Shown here piece after piece: positions 13,598-25,390 of a stretch of 64,000 nucleotides of DNA (its first letter is position 1; each line of letters starts with the position of its first letter). Location of the stretch: the NCBI GenBank assembly GCA_013397795.1, contig VZTJ01000581.1, positions 248,001-312,000 on the forward strand, in the 5' to 3' direction. Source of the stretch: Orthonyx spaldingii (Eukaryota > Chordata > Aves > Passeriformes > Orthonychidae). The translations under genes were made by a program, and so were the position numbers. The notes beneath the pieces were generated by a model that saw only the letters and a program-made list of their open reading frames with translations, was not told the origin of the DNA and did not search any database.

Positions 13598-14407
13598 TGG
13601 TGATGATTCTGTGTTATTTAGTCTTAGCTATGTGAGAACTTCAAGTTCCAGGCTTCTTTACTCCTTTTTTCTTTTCCTCAACAGGAAAGAAACCATACTG
13701 AAATATGACTTCCAGTGTGAGCCTTAGAAAAAGATATTTTTCCCTTGTAATTGCCAGTACTTTTAGATTAGATGAGATTTACAAGGACAGCACGAATTTT
13801 TTTTTACATTTATACATTAATTTGATAAAGTAAATATTTCCCTTTATCTTACTATTTACTAAATTCAGACTTCTGTAAGACTATATTCTCAGTGGTTCTC
13901 ATCTAAAATTACTAGTACAAGAGGTAGATCTAGTGCTTGACCATTAACAGAATGCAGAACATCCATCCACTTTGCCATTTTTATCATTTATATACAACTT
14001 CAAAGTTTTTAATGTTGACTAAACCAAAGAGAGAAAATACATCTGGAACAGTCAGTCCTCACAGTTGATTTATTTATGCAAGTCTCAAAACATTGAACGA
14101 GTTCTTCTATGAAAGTAGGGTTTGTTAATTAATTATTTCAAGGAAAAAAAATAAAAAATATAAAAGTGTAGGAGGAAACCACAGACTAAGACACTCTCTA
14201 TTTTCAATTTCAGAAAGCTTTTAGGCTGTGTCCACTAGTCTGTGGTTCCTGAACAATTATTTCGGTGCTCCTTTGTGAATATTAAAAAGTTAGATTTAAA
14301 CAGCAGATTAAGAACAACTAGGTTGTTTGAAGTGTGTTACTTTCGGATGCTCTTGAGCAAAATTTGGGGATCAAAGTCTGCTGGCACATTATCTCTGATT
14401 TGGCCAG

Positions 14408-14632
14408 TAAAGAAATTCTTTACTGCGACAATGGTGAGACACCGCCAGGGGCTGTCCAGAGAAGCTGTGGCTGCCCCATCCCTGGACGTGTTCAAGGCCA
14501 CGTTGGATGGGGCTCTGAGTAACCTGGTCTAGTGAAAGGTGTCCCTGCCCATGGCAGGGGGGTAGAAACAAGATGGTCTTTGAGATCCCATCCAAGCCAA
14601 GCCATGCTATGTTCTTGTGATTCTGTAATTCA
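14408..14632 (+). mobile_element. CR1 LINE 3' end, short fragment
   Basis: Plus-strand CR1 tail of about 225 bases. It starts in the AAATTCTTTACTG motif just after ORF2 and runs through the conserved 3' untranslated region (GATGGGGCTCTGAG, then CTGCCCATGGCAGG). It ends in a degenerate ATTCTGTAATTC-like terminal repeat. It is better preserved than the copy at 6743. The upstream 90 bases (14320-14407) show no clear CR1 match, so truncation is placed near 14408. Confidence 0.95.
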
Positions 14633-15589
14633 AGTAACTGATATTGTATGAAGTCATAAAATATAGTGGCATTGTCCTATCAGTAAACAATCCGATACTT
14701 CATGATTGTGCAGAAGGACAAAAATATCCTTTAATATAATCTCCTCATATTCTCTTCCAGATACTTACTGAGCATATTTTGAAACCTCTTCTTAATAGTC
14801 TCAATTTAATTAGCCTCCTATTGGTTTAATTTTTCTTTTCCCATTTAAATACTGTATTATAAGCACATTTGTAAATCATATTGTTCTTAGGCCAAAACAT
14901 TTCATTCAACGAATGATTACTTATATACTGTAACAATTACCCAAGCAAATTAATGTCTTTGAATAAGCATGGCACTTAGTGTTGTTTTAGTTCTCTAAAT
15001 TCCTGCATTTATACTCCAGTTAAAAAGGATCTGTCACTGCATAGTACCAATAACAAATTAACTCTCACACCATGGAGAAATAACAACCTACCAATGTTAT
15101 TCTCCCCCTATAAATTACTCCAAATCAAATGATCTTCTTGGACAGCTTGTTAGTATAAGTTATTTTGTTAGGATTTTGAGGAAGAAAGAAAGTGTAAAGA
15201 AAAGGGAAATTACAATACTCATCCTAACACTAAGGTGTTGTCACTTTCTGAGGCAAAGATACATAAGTTCAGAGCTGCATTTTTCTTTAGACTCTTTCAA
15301 ACCTGCATTTCATTCATGCCTGGACAATTATATCAGAAGTGGATCATTTGAAGTAACTCTGTTTGGCCTTAACAGGATTACCATGGTGAGCATATAACCT
15401 TCTGGAAGTCTGATTTACTTAGGGAACTTTATATTTTCCACAAGGGTGGTCATGGGTAATATGTCATCATAGTAAATCCTGTAAGAAGTACACTTGATAA
15501 TGTTCCCTTACTCCAGGGCAGATGGTGAGGCAAGCTTTTGAGAAACATCACACACTTCAGTAAAGGGTGGCTGAGAAGGAATACATTTC
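14633..15589. other. Unassigned AT-rich DNA, no gene seen
   Basis: Nothing was recognised between the CR1 tail and the LTR. The 73-codon plus frame at 15176-15397 has no identifiable motif. Confidence 0.5.
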
Positions 15590-16192
15590 TGTTGTGGTTT
15601 AAAACCAGCTGGAAATCAAGCTCCAAGCAGCCATTTCTCTTCCCCTGTCCCTTTCCAGTGAAAAAGGGACAAAAAGGTAGAGATTATGGGTTGAGATAAT
15701 AATTCATTGGAAAAAAGAACAATAAGATAAGGAAAACAAATAATAACAGCAACAATACTAATGACAACAGCGTATGAAAGAGGGTGATTTCATAAAAAAA
15801 TATGCTTACAGAGATCCAACTGACCCAATGTTACCATGGCCAATAACATGTGGCTTACCAAGACAAAGGAGAAAATGGCAGGCACTGCCACAGTTGGCAT
15901 TTTTTCTCTGAGCTATGTCAATGAAATCAATTACAGACTAACCCTGCCAAGCTGGACCATCTGTGCCACCCCACCCCACCACTCTTCTCACTGCTTTTCT
16001 CCCCTGGAAAAAGGAATGAAAATGCCATGGTTCTGCTGCACATTCCTTTTATAATTCCACCCGAAGCCACATGCCCCAGAGATGATGTGCCTGCTACAGA
16101 ATAAAAACATAAACACACCCACATGGCTGCAGGCTCCACCTCCATCAAGCCAACTGAAAACATTAACTCTGTCCAAGCAGAAACTAGGCCAT
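15590..16192 (-). mobile_element. Solo-type LTR, avian ERVL-like family, diverged
   Basis: Read on the plus strand the block opens with TGTTGTGGTTTAAAACCAGC and closes near GAAAACATTAACTCTGTCC. These are the two ends, in reverse complement, of the common avian ERVL-like LTR. The length (about 600 bases) fits a complete LTR. The text between includes GGGTTGAGATAA near 15689 and a minus-strand TATA-like ATTATAAAA at 16047-16055. No internal retroviral region lies on either side, so it is most simply a solo LTR left by recombination. Divergence is substantial, and a clean target-site duplication was not found. The 118-codon minus frame at 15927-16283 lies mostly inside the LTR and is not a gene. 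Confidence 0.8.
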
Positions 16193-19100
16193 AGCTCTGC
16201 ATTTTTTGCACTTTTAAAAAGGTAAATGCTTGGATAAATAATGCAGAATTTTTAAACAGTACAGCTGGACCATTAAGATCCAAACAGAGTCTGAAATCTG
16301 CATTTTTCCAAATTCCAAAGGTTTGGTTGAAGGTCCATTAATTAAGATGCATAGTAAAGTCTGCAACCCCACAGCATCTCCATGAAACAGAGTACAACTT
16401 TTTATATAAGATACTTCTTTTTAATTACATTGTGAAATTATTAGGCTGGGTTGAGATTTCTATTGTTCTTAATGATTGGTTTTATTATTCATATTTTGCA
16501 GATAAGCTGTTTTTTAGAGAAGTTGCATTCTAACACTCAGGTTATTTAACACTTCATGGATGTGATCCAAAAATTTGAAGATAGTAGACATCATTCTGAA
16601 AAGAATTAAAGTAAAAGGGGGAAAGGAAATCATCTTTGGGAAAATCAGTCTTCTGATTTTCATGCTTCTGACATCCTTCTGTCACATTTTACAAGTTGTT
16701 CATAACAGCTGTTAGTAAGCTGACAGCTACAACTAAAAGCGGGAATGAAAAATATAACATTAGGAATGACCCCAAATTTAAAAAAAACCAAAAATTGGCA
16801 GTACTTGTCTACCTGGTGGCAACAGCTTCTATAAATAAGAGCACCTTATGCTCTGGACTAAGCAATGCAGAGTAGAGGCATAGAAGACAGACACCATATT
16901 ATTAATTAATGTGCTTATTTCATCACCATTTGATAGGATTTGATAGGACCTTACAGAATGTGGCCTCTTTGTTCTATGGAACACAGATATTCTCTTGCTT
17001 AAAATGCTGAGAACACCATACCACAGCTTTTATAGTAACAGTTTAGATCTACATATTAGTGAATTGAATACATAACTTGCCATGCTATTCTATAGCGCTT
17101 ATAAATTTTAAAGTTATAAAATTTGGGTTACATAATCCTTATTTTTGCGGTTCACTAACATTTAGTTTCAAGTGATGCGCATCCTACAAGATATCTTTAC
17201 ACAAAAAGTAGTGGAAACTAATTCAGTAAAATTTTTTAACTAGGCCACCCAGGAAAGAGAGCTTAATTATAACTCTTCATTTCACCAATCAACATTTTTA
17301 ATTAACTTTAGATCTCTGTACCTAATTTATGTGGTGCAAATTAAAGCATCTGTTGGAAGATTTCTTTGTTCACTGTGTTTATCAATTTGTGTTTGTTTGT
17401 ATGCTTGTGTCACCTGTGTTCCATAATAGTACGTGTCATTTCATCTCAAAAGTGCAAGCAAATCAAGCAAAGACCAAACAGAGGAAACAGAATAACTTAC
17501 TAGGAAAGGTGCATGTTAAAGACATAGTAACGAAATTCAATTAGCAAAACCACCCAACAAACCCACATCAAAAAATACCCCAAACAAACAAAGGTGCATT
17601 TATAGATAACATTAAGTGGTTTTGATGCACTCGGTGCAGTTCTAGTGACAGCACATTGCAAGTTCAATCCTCTGCTGATGCTAGGGAATTAGATTGATCT
17701 GTGCTTGTTGAGTTTCTGACAATGGAATTTTAAAGGAGCTGAAGAGACCCTGAGCAGCATTCAGAGCACAGATCTTCACCCATATTAAGGCACAATTTCT
17801 GAGAAAGGTTCTCAGTGCCATCTTGACAAAAGTGGCACAGGAATCTAGCTTTGTTGCAGACATTAAACCAAAACTTCTATAATATTAAAATTGGTGTCAC
17901 ATGATGCTCAAACCATTAAATATCTTAACAATAAATAAAAAACTATTTAGCCAAATTATGCACCTACTCTCCATGACAATCTGGAAACTCTTTTTAGGGT
18001 TTTGCGTGTTGACTTGATAATTGTAATCCAGCTATATCAGCATCTAAAATTAGTTTCACTGCTGTCCAGAGCATGAAAAAAAATACTGTATTGAACCATT
18101 CACTGATTCATTCACTGAACCATACTGTTTAAAAGAACAGTAATAATAGTGCATCAGCTTTAATAATCAGTTCAATATAGCAGTCAGTATAGATAGCAAT
18201 ACAGTCTTGTTCCTCTATTCCCAGATAACAAGGAGCCTTAATGAAAACACATACTAGCAGGTGTTAAATACATTCATTTACTGTCTTGCTCTTAGATGGC
18301 TCATAATCACATTACAGCCATCTATTTATTCACATCTCTATTCATTTAAATTTTCTTACCATATTACAAGAGATAAAAGAGGTAGAAAACAAGAAGTTTC
18401 ACTGTTTATAAAAAAAAATTACTCTTGCATTATCCATGAAGGGTATGATTATCAAAATTCTATGCCTATTATGCTACCAATTTTTTGTTTCCACATTTTA
18501 ATTTAAGTAAAGATTTCTTTTAAGAAATAAAAAAACTACTCTTGGCTCTTGTAGAGGAGATGGTTTTGTAATTATTCAATTCTACACACCTTTTCACACA
18601 ATCTGTCAGGACAGGCTTAACCTGTGCTTTGAGATGTGTATAAAAAAGTAGATGTAATACACAGATGTTATTGGATGACCAAGGGTAGCCTTAGAGTTCC
18701 AAGGCGAATAAAAGGATGCACATTCTGAGTTCACTGGGGGCTGAGTTCTGCAAGTGAATTACAGTGGTTATAAGTCCCCAGCATTGCCAAGGCACGTGCA
18801 ATATAATGGATGTAATTGATGGATGTAGTTCCTTGCAGAGGTAGTTATTGGATTAGAATCTAGAAGGACAGGAAAGAGTTGCTTTTCTATATGATACTGG
18901 GGAATTGGATTCTGCTCCAGTGCTCTCGTTCTGCTGACAAATGTAGCAAAGAAGCAACACTGTAGCAATTGCCTGTGATTAATACCAAACTGCTGCTTTC
19001 CACTGCTAAAATCATTTGTTAGCACATGCAAAACACTCAGTTACTCTCATAGGTAGCATCTTGTATGGTCAGAACCACTTTATGAGGAGTTGATAGTGGA

Positions 19101-20374
19101 AATTTTTTGCTTTTGTTATAAACAACCTATTGATTAGTTAAAGAACAAGTTAATGCAATTGTTCTGAGTAGCACAAACATCAGTAACTGGTAAATCAACA
19201 GTTTCTACTACTAAAATATTAAAGATGTTGTTTATTTGGCAAGGTCAAATTCTTCTCTAACCATCTGATTTTAAATGTCTCTTTTATTATTGACGATTTC
19301 TCAACTTTTTTTAAACTGTCTTTTCATCTAAATATGAAAATAGAAGTATTTCGGATTAACTTGTTAAAAATTAGGAAGAAAGCAACTGGTCTCTATGAAG
19401 CTTGTAGGGAATCCACCAGTCCTATGACATGTTCAAAACATCAGGCTAAGATAGAAAAGTATTTGGGTTCTAAGTTGGGAAACAGAAAATGAATTGATCA
19501 AAGGGGAATAATAAGTATTACTGACTGTGATTATTTATGTCACAATGGGTCTTCATTTGTAGATTTCTGTATGAAGAGATCATGATTCATGGGTGGCTCA
19601 TGTTTCCACTATGTTCTAAAACATATCTAGTTTAGATAAAACTATATTGGTATTGCCTAGAAATAGTTTTAGGATGTAATCGTCTTGAAATCTTGGCTTT
19701 TCAGAATTTCATGTATCTCACTTACTAGTTCTGAAAATTAGTCTTAGACTTAGAACACATACTTTGAAAAGACAGAAGTTAAAAAAAAAAAGGAGAAAAA
19801 ATTCGATGATAAGTGGTGACTATATTTGGTTTTATTTTGTTATTATTATTCTCAATGAATACTAAACATGTAAAAAAGCTAGGCAAGGCTTCATGTGCCT
19901 CACCCTCCACTCTCTTTGTAGACTCAGAATCTGGGTTTTCTTACCAGTACTTGTTTGCCCTTAGATTGTTTTCTTGTCAAAAACTAATTACATGCATGAG
20001 TTACATACATGCATCATGTATAATTTCTTTTTTATGTCATATGCATTCAACATCATTATCCCTTTCAGTATTCTGCTCAGTTCTAATGGGCAAAAATGTT
20101 TAACATTTCAGCTATATTTTTAATTCTGGGCGAAAGGAGAAGTCAACAGCAAGGTTTTAGGACTCTGCAGTAGGAGATCAAAAGCTCTTTAAAGAGTATC
20201 ACCTAAGAGAGAATTTACTCTGAAGGCAAGCTAGTACTCTAAATTTCATGAGCGCTTGGCCTGGGTGTCAATCAGACATGGCAATAGCTTAGAAATGAGC
20301 TATTCCCTAAAGGGGAAACTAGTTAAAAATCCAAAGATACAGAAAGGTTTAAGGAAAAAATCTCTCTTGAGAGA
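16193..20374. other. Unassigned AT-rich DNA, no gene seen
   Basis: No exon or repeat family was recognised. Minor items are a duplicated TTTGATAGGA at 16929-16948, A/C-rich text at 17545-17595, and an imperfect repeat of ATGGATGTA near 18807-18830. The stretch 18600-18800 is slightly more GC-rich but unidentified. Confidence 0.5.
16929..16948 (+). repeat. Two tandem copies of a 10-bp unit
   Basis: TTTGATAGGA occurs twice back to back with no mismatch, probably a recent small duplication by slippage. No function is implied. Confidence 0.85.
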
Positions 20375-20728
20375 GTGAGAGTGTCAGCAGTAACAGGAAA
20401 AGTAGAGAAATCATACAGGCTCTCCAGCTACCCAGGAGGGGAGAAGCAGAACTTCCCCATGAGTGAGGGAGAGCCAGGGGCCAACAGTGACCCTGGCATG
20501 GGCAGTGGCCCCACTGATGGGACACAGTCCCACAGCAGCAAAGGAATGCTGGTGTGGCAATATATTGTGTTGGTTGTCCTGTGGTTATCTATCAAAGGGA
20601 ATTGGAGCCAGGATGTGCCCAGGAAGCCCACTCAGTGCAGCAGGAGACCAAAAGGACCAAAGATGAGGATAGCTAGAGCATGGCTCAAGACAGGTCTGCC
20701 AAGGCCTACCCTCAAATGGGGGTCCTGA
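20375..20728 (+). pseudogene. Leader-like ORF, possible endogenous retrovirus env remnant
   Basis: A 117-codon frame sits in an unusually GC-rich island. The first ~55 residues are hydrophilic and rich in G, S and P. A hydrophobic segment follows (residues ~58-72, with VWQYIVLVVLWLS), and then a basic, proline-containing tail. Long hydrophilic leader plus signal anchor is an arrangement known from some retroviral envelope proteins, so this could be the 5' stub of an old env gene. No surface or transmembrane domain follows and the frame stops at 20728. No LTR is adjacent. It may instead be a noncoding transcript exon or chance. The internal ATG at 20459 is an alternative start. Confidence 0.2.
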
Positions 20729-22525
20729 TCTCATGGGCAAGGGACTCCAATGACGATGGCCAGGGCCGTTAAGTCCTGTTCATCTGTGATCTAAGATCAC
20801 CTTTGAGTGCAAGTATCAATCATTGAAAAGAAATGTAGCAACTGATAAATATTGAGGTACCTTTCAGTTTTAATTCACCTGAAATGTAGGGAACTTTCTG
20901 ATACTTAAGAGAGTACATTTTCTTCTCAAAATTCATTCAGAGTTTAAAGAACACATCAGGGCAGACCTGCTGCAGATAAAAACTGCAACTTTAGCTTTAT
21001 GTCACATCCTGTGAGCTTTTCCACTTCATCCAACACATGTTCTTTCAGGGCAGATCTCATTCTATGGTTTAAACAATGATTAACTAGAAACAAAAGAAAT
21101 TATTGTAGCAAGCATAGTCTTTCATCTTGAAATTGGTCCTGATATATGTGAGACAGCTGTGCAGAGAATGGCAAAATTAGATTTTAGCTATCTTTAGTTA
21201 GCTGAGCTTTGCCTCAGGGTTAGCTAAAAAGAAATAAGGAAATGCACCAACTATGGTATAAAATATTTTTGTCACTTATATCCCTTCTCCCTCACCTGTT
21301 CAGTTTTTTCCACAGAATCTTTAAGGGTACTAGTGTCACTTTTCTCTTTTCTTTTTACCCTTTTCCCTTTTTGCCATTTTCCCTTTCCCCAGAGGGCTGT
21401 TTGTCTGAGCAATGGGGATGTGTGCGCCAACTGGGACATTCAGAGCATTTCTTTGCTCCTGTGTCTGAAAACTGCTTGTGGCCTTTCCACACACAGTAAG
21501 TCCATCAAAAGGAAACTCAGAGGTGCAGAGAGGGAGGAAACTGCAGAATGAGTCGCTGGTCTGTGTGAACAAGAAACTTCAGCAGCAGTTGCAAAGGAGC
21601 TGCTGGTGTACAAGTCAATTTAGACTTCAAATTGTCTTTTTAGTCAGAAATCTTTGCAATTATCTCTGTTATTTGCTAGCAACTTAGATAACAAAACAAA
21701 TGTTGCTCTTCTCATTTTTCGTCTTTCACCACTTCTAGGGCAGTTTTGGAGCCATAGGCAGATGCACAAAATTATGTTCTTAAGCACTCAGTTTAACTTT
21801 TCCATTTAGCCTCATTGTGGGCTAGTGGCTTCCATTGTTTTGATTTCTGCCAAGCATAGGGTAGTTTAGCTATTCCTTGGTGGAAGTCATTCATAATTTC
21901 TCACAGGTTTAATACTATTAGTAATGGGACGTGGATAAAAAACTACTGTGAAAGATTCATTGAAAAGAATACTTGCAGCTAGAATTCTGAAGCGTTATTG
22001 TTGCCAGAAATCCTGAGTGCTAACTTCTATGCTTTTATTGAATTTTATGTAGATATGTGTATCTGTGTGTGCATATGCATATGTGTGTTCCTATAGACAT
22101 AGATAAACAACCTTTTCCTAAACCCCTACTCACTCTGACCTATGTATTCAAAATAATTTATTTTGCGAAAATGTCACATGTATTTATCAAAGGTCATTCA
22201 AATATCAAACTTAGCCTGATTTGCATTTCCCAGACTTTGACTTCTCTAACTACCAAGATATTAATATACCTGGCACTTCTAAAATATAATAAACCACACA
22301 TGTTTTAGAGTCATCGCGTTACTCTGTGATTTTTGCATAATGGAAAGTGATGGAAATTTTGAATCAGACAATGAAATTGCACAAATTAGAAGAGACAATT
22401 TAATTGTTGTCTTAAATTGAAGTAGATATTTAGCTCCTCATTGGGATTTTACATTGTATTTTCTGAAAGTATCACTAGGAAATCAGTAAATTTATCTTTG
22501 TAACAGTGAGAAATAAATTTTTCCT

Positions 22526-22552
22526 CAATCAAAGCAATCAAAGTAATCAAAG
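22526..22552 (+). promoter_or_regulatory. Three tandem TCF/LEF-like motifs, 9-bp period
   Basis: The units CAATCAAAG, CAATCAAAG and TAATCAAAG follow one another without gaps. Each contains ATCAAAG, which matches the published TCF/LEF core (A/T)(A/T)CAAAG bound at Wnt/beta-catenin targets. Three sites at about one helical turn could act cooperatively. Slippage in AT-rich DNA could also create this pattern, and no gene or promoter was identified nearby. Confidence 0.3.
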
Positions 22553-24810
22553 AGAAAGATTGTACAGTGGAACAAGACTGTGTTTTGTGCCCTGTGCAAT
22601 TTCACTTATCATATAAAAGTGGTTAATATAGGTGCAGTATTGCAAGCTCAGAGCATAAGAAACTTTTTGAAGACAACATTGATGTTGTGTTGGATACTGG
22701 AGAAATTACTTTAGCAACAGTTCCTCATTCCACTTCCTGTTTCAAGCCCCCAAGACATTGTGAAACCTGTATATCTGGGTTGTGGTATTCATCAGAATGA
22801 AATCCTAAACATTCAGAGTTTATCAGCCCCACATGAACAAATCAATAAGTAAGTAGCAAAGTTCTGTTCATGAAAAAGAAGCCCTTGACCTAAACCTCTT
22901 CTCTGCACAATTTGAAAGTAGAACTCTATTTTCACAGCCTATTGTTCCATTTTATTGAGAATAGTATCTGTACCTGAATACTTTAATAAAAAAAAAATTA
23001 GTTATATTTTTTACAAGCACTTCAGCTTGACAAAGTATTTTTTGAATAGATAAAATTTTGTACTGTAAAAAAACCCTGGACCAGATGGACAACATTTGAA
23101 CTTCTAATGCAACACAAAGATTCCCATTGTTATCCATTCATAAAAGAGGAGACTTTCCATAATTCCTGATCATCAATTTATTCTACCTACAAAAAAATTT
23201 GACTACAAAATCCAGACATTTTTCAAAAGGCAATCCATTTTTAAGTTTTTCGCGGAGGTTATATTTGACGCTATCTTCTTTGCAAATATACAGATGAGAA
23301 AATTATTATTATTCTTGTATATCTCTTTTTAATGATTCTTCATGAATGGGATTCTAGAAGATTTAAGGAAAACAAATCAGGTAGGGACATCACAGTGCTA
23401 AAAGGGTGATGTTCACAAATTTCTCCCCCTTCCTTTTGTTTCTTATAAAAACACCTTAAAAAGAGTGTCACAATCTCATTTTTTATGCATCTGCCTACTT
23501 TTATCACTGCTTCATTTTACATCTCAGCAGGCCTGACTACCCTGAAAAATACACCTGCATAAAACCTGCAAGGAACAGAGGAAATACATAAGTAGGGGTG
23601 AAAAATGAAAAGACAGCTCTCTGCACTCTTATCACACCTTTTAGCATCTATCGGTTTGAGGTCTCTTGTGATTCATTCACCCTTTCACTATGTAAAAGGC
23701 CAAAGCAAAGCTGCAGTGATAGTAGCATCCAAGATGAATATCAAGGAGGCCAAGACTAAGAGGAGAGCAGCATTAAGAACACCCATGAGAATAAAGGTCA
23801 CAGAAAAAGAAGGAGAGTTTAAATAGAGCAGTATAAAGCAATCAGTCAGACGAGTTCCTGCATCAGAATGATGTTTGAAAAGCAAATGATAGGAAAGGAA
23901 CATATAAAGAACAAAAAGACAACATTTTGCAAAGACGTTGCTCATTATTTTTGTGTTTTCAAACCTGGACAAATCAAAATATTGTTTTGTAATAAAGTCA
24001 AACAGGTTTATCTTCAGAATGAGTTAAAAAAAAATGCAGTAGAAGCTGGTTTATGCTTTCCTAAATGGCAATGCATATATTCTTGAGCCCAGTACTGGGT
24101 TCACATACCTAGAGAATTTCCAATGTATCTTCAACCAGAAGCTGCATGGCAGGAACAGAGTAGTTTCCTTCTGAGAGCAAATGCCTATGTCCTGACCCTC
24201 CACAAAATTGTTCTTTTGTCTACTGCCATGTGTTTTCAATTTCCATATTGTACCAAGAATATTATTGCTGTCACTGTCAAACACCACCAGTGGGACATCA
24301 TGAGAAATTTCTCCATGCCAAAGTGTGAAAGTTAAGAAAAGACAAATCAATTTCATGTTTCAGTTCATTTGGTTTTTTTTTTCTTTGTCCCTATCTGTAA
24401 CACTCAGAGCTGTTTTTATTGGTGTGGATTTTTAATTTTGGGGAAAAAAGAAAAGAAGAACAAGTTTTATTCCACAAGTGATAAGTAGGAAATGTGATGA
24501 ACTGAGGGGAATACCAGGGCATGCGGACCATTCGTTTTAAGTTTCCTTTTCAGACATTTTATTAATTTTTTCTTTTTTCCTTTGAATTCTTAAAAAATTG
24601 AGCAGAATTTTAAAGTGCCTTTTTTTAATCCCCCAGTTTGTTTTACAGAATGAATGAAGAATATGTCTTCTCAAAATCAGGTCTTATTTGAACTTGTCAT
24701 TCATAGAGAGAATATACATTAATGAAAGTGCTACTCTGTGTTGCATGTGATAATATTGTAGGCGAAAAAAATAGCTTAAACTGTGATTGCCAGCAGATAA
24801 TTGGGGTCTA

Positions 24811-24823
24811 TGTGTGTGTGTGT
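24811..24823 (+). repeat. Short (TG)n microsatellite
   Basis: Six and a half perfect TG units between TCTA and CTATGG. Confidence 0.9.
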
Positions 24824-24959
24824 CTATGGTGAATTTCAAAACCTGGACTTTTGAGCTCTCAAGCAGATGCCTGCTACTTGCAGCAGCAGCTGGCATGGGC
24901 TAGTTGTAGGTTTTGTTAACATCTGCTCTGAACAAAAGTGGCAAGCCCTGAATCCTCCA

Positions 24960-25390
24960 ATTAATGGAGAGACATAAGACTGAGGCATCTGATCCCATGT
25001 TGTGCTTCTGCACACAGACTATAAAGGTAAGGGAAGCTGGGAGTTAGTGGTAGGAAAAAAAGGGTTCCCAAAAAAATGATCTTAGAAGGAAGAAGGGGAC
25101 CAGGAAAGAAAAAGGGGAAGACCCTAGCTAGAGGAAAGATCCTAGAAGTGGTGGGATTCTGGAGATGTGAGAGATGCATGGAGAGGAACCCTAGGGGATG
25201 CCCATGATGGCAAGGACTCCTGGGACTGGACTATGAGTGTAGAGTGACCTTATTTCTGACTGAACTTCCCAGACCAGCAGTGACAACCTTGCTGAGAAGG
25301 GAAATTGAGATCTCGTGAACATAGCACCAAGGACAGTGAGCCAGGAAATATATGAGGTAGAATAATAGGGTAAAAGCTGTCTTCTCATTG
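24960..25390. other. Purine-rich, GC-richer patch of unknown identity
   Basis: The plus strand is markedly rich in A and G (for example around 25021-25140) and less AT-rich than its surroundings. Minus-strand frames of 65-72 codons are proline- and phenylalanine-rich because of this composition. No repeat family or protein motif was recognised. An old LTR or noncoding exon is possible but unsupported. Confidence 0.35.

Larger units (their letters stand above)
10401..14407. other. Unassigned AT-rich DNA, no gene seen
   Basis: Mostly very AT-rich, with several short A runs (for example near 11710 and 12005) and A/C-rich text near 12038-12075. No repeat family was identified. The only long open frame is at 13211-13597 and is listed separately. 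Confidence 0.5.
20729..24959. other. Unassigned AT-rich DNA, no gene seen
   Basis: No exon or repeat family was recognised. Minor items are a C/T-rich tract near 21335-21395, a TG/TA-rich stretch near 22045-22090, the triple motif at 22526-22552 and a TG repeat at 24811-24823. Overlapping frames on both strands at 23605-23972 look membrane-like on the minus strand only because that strand is T-rich. Confidence 0.5.

Noticed and set aside
15927..16283. 118-codon minus-strand frame
   Set aside because: It lies mostly within the ERVL-like LTR, and no retroviral protein is encoded in an LTR at this position.
17630..17690. tRNA-like B-box resemblance (GTTCAATCC)
   Set aside because: There is no matching A-box at the right distance, no acceptor-stem pairing and no CCA or SINE tail, so neither a tRNA gene nor a tRNA-derived SINE is supported.
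23688..23972. Minus-strand frame with a tetraspan-like hydrophobic stretch (94 codons)
   Set aside because: The opposite strand is A-rich, which forces Leu/Phe/Ile codons. No second membrane exon or family signature was found.
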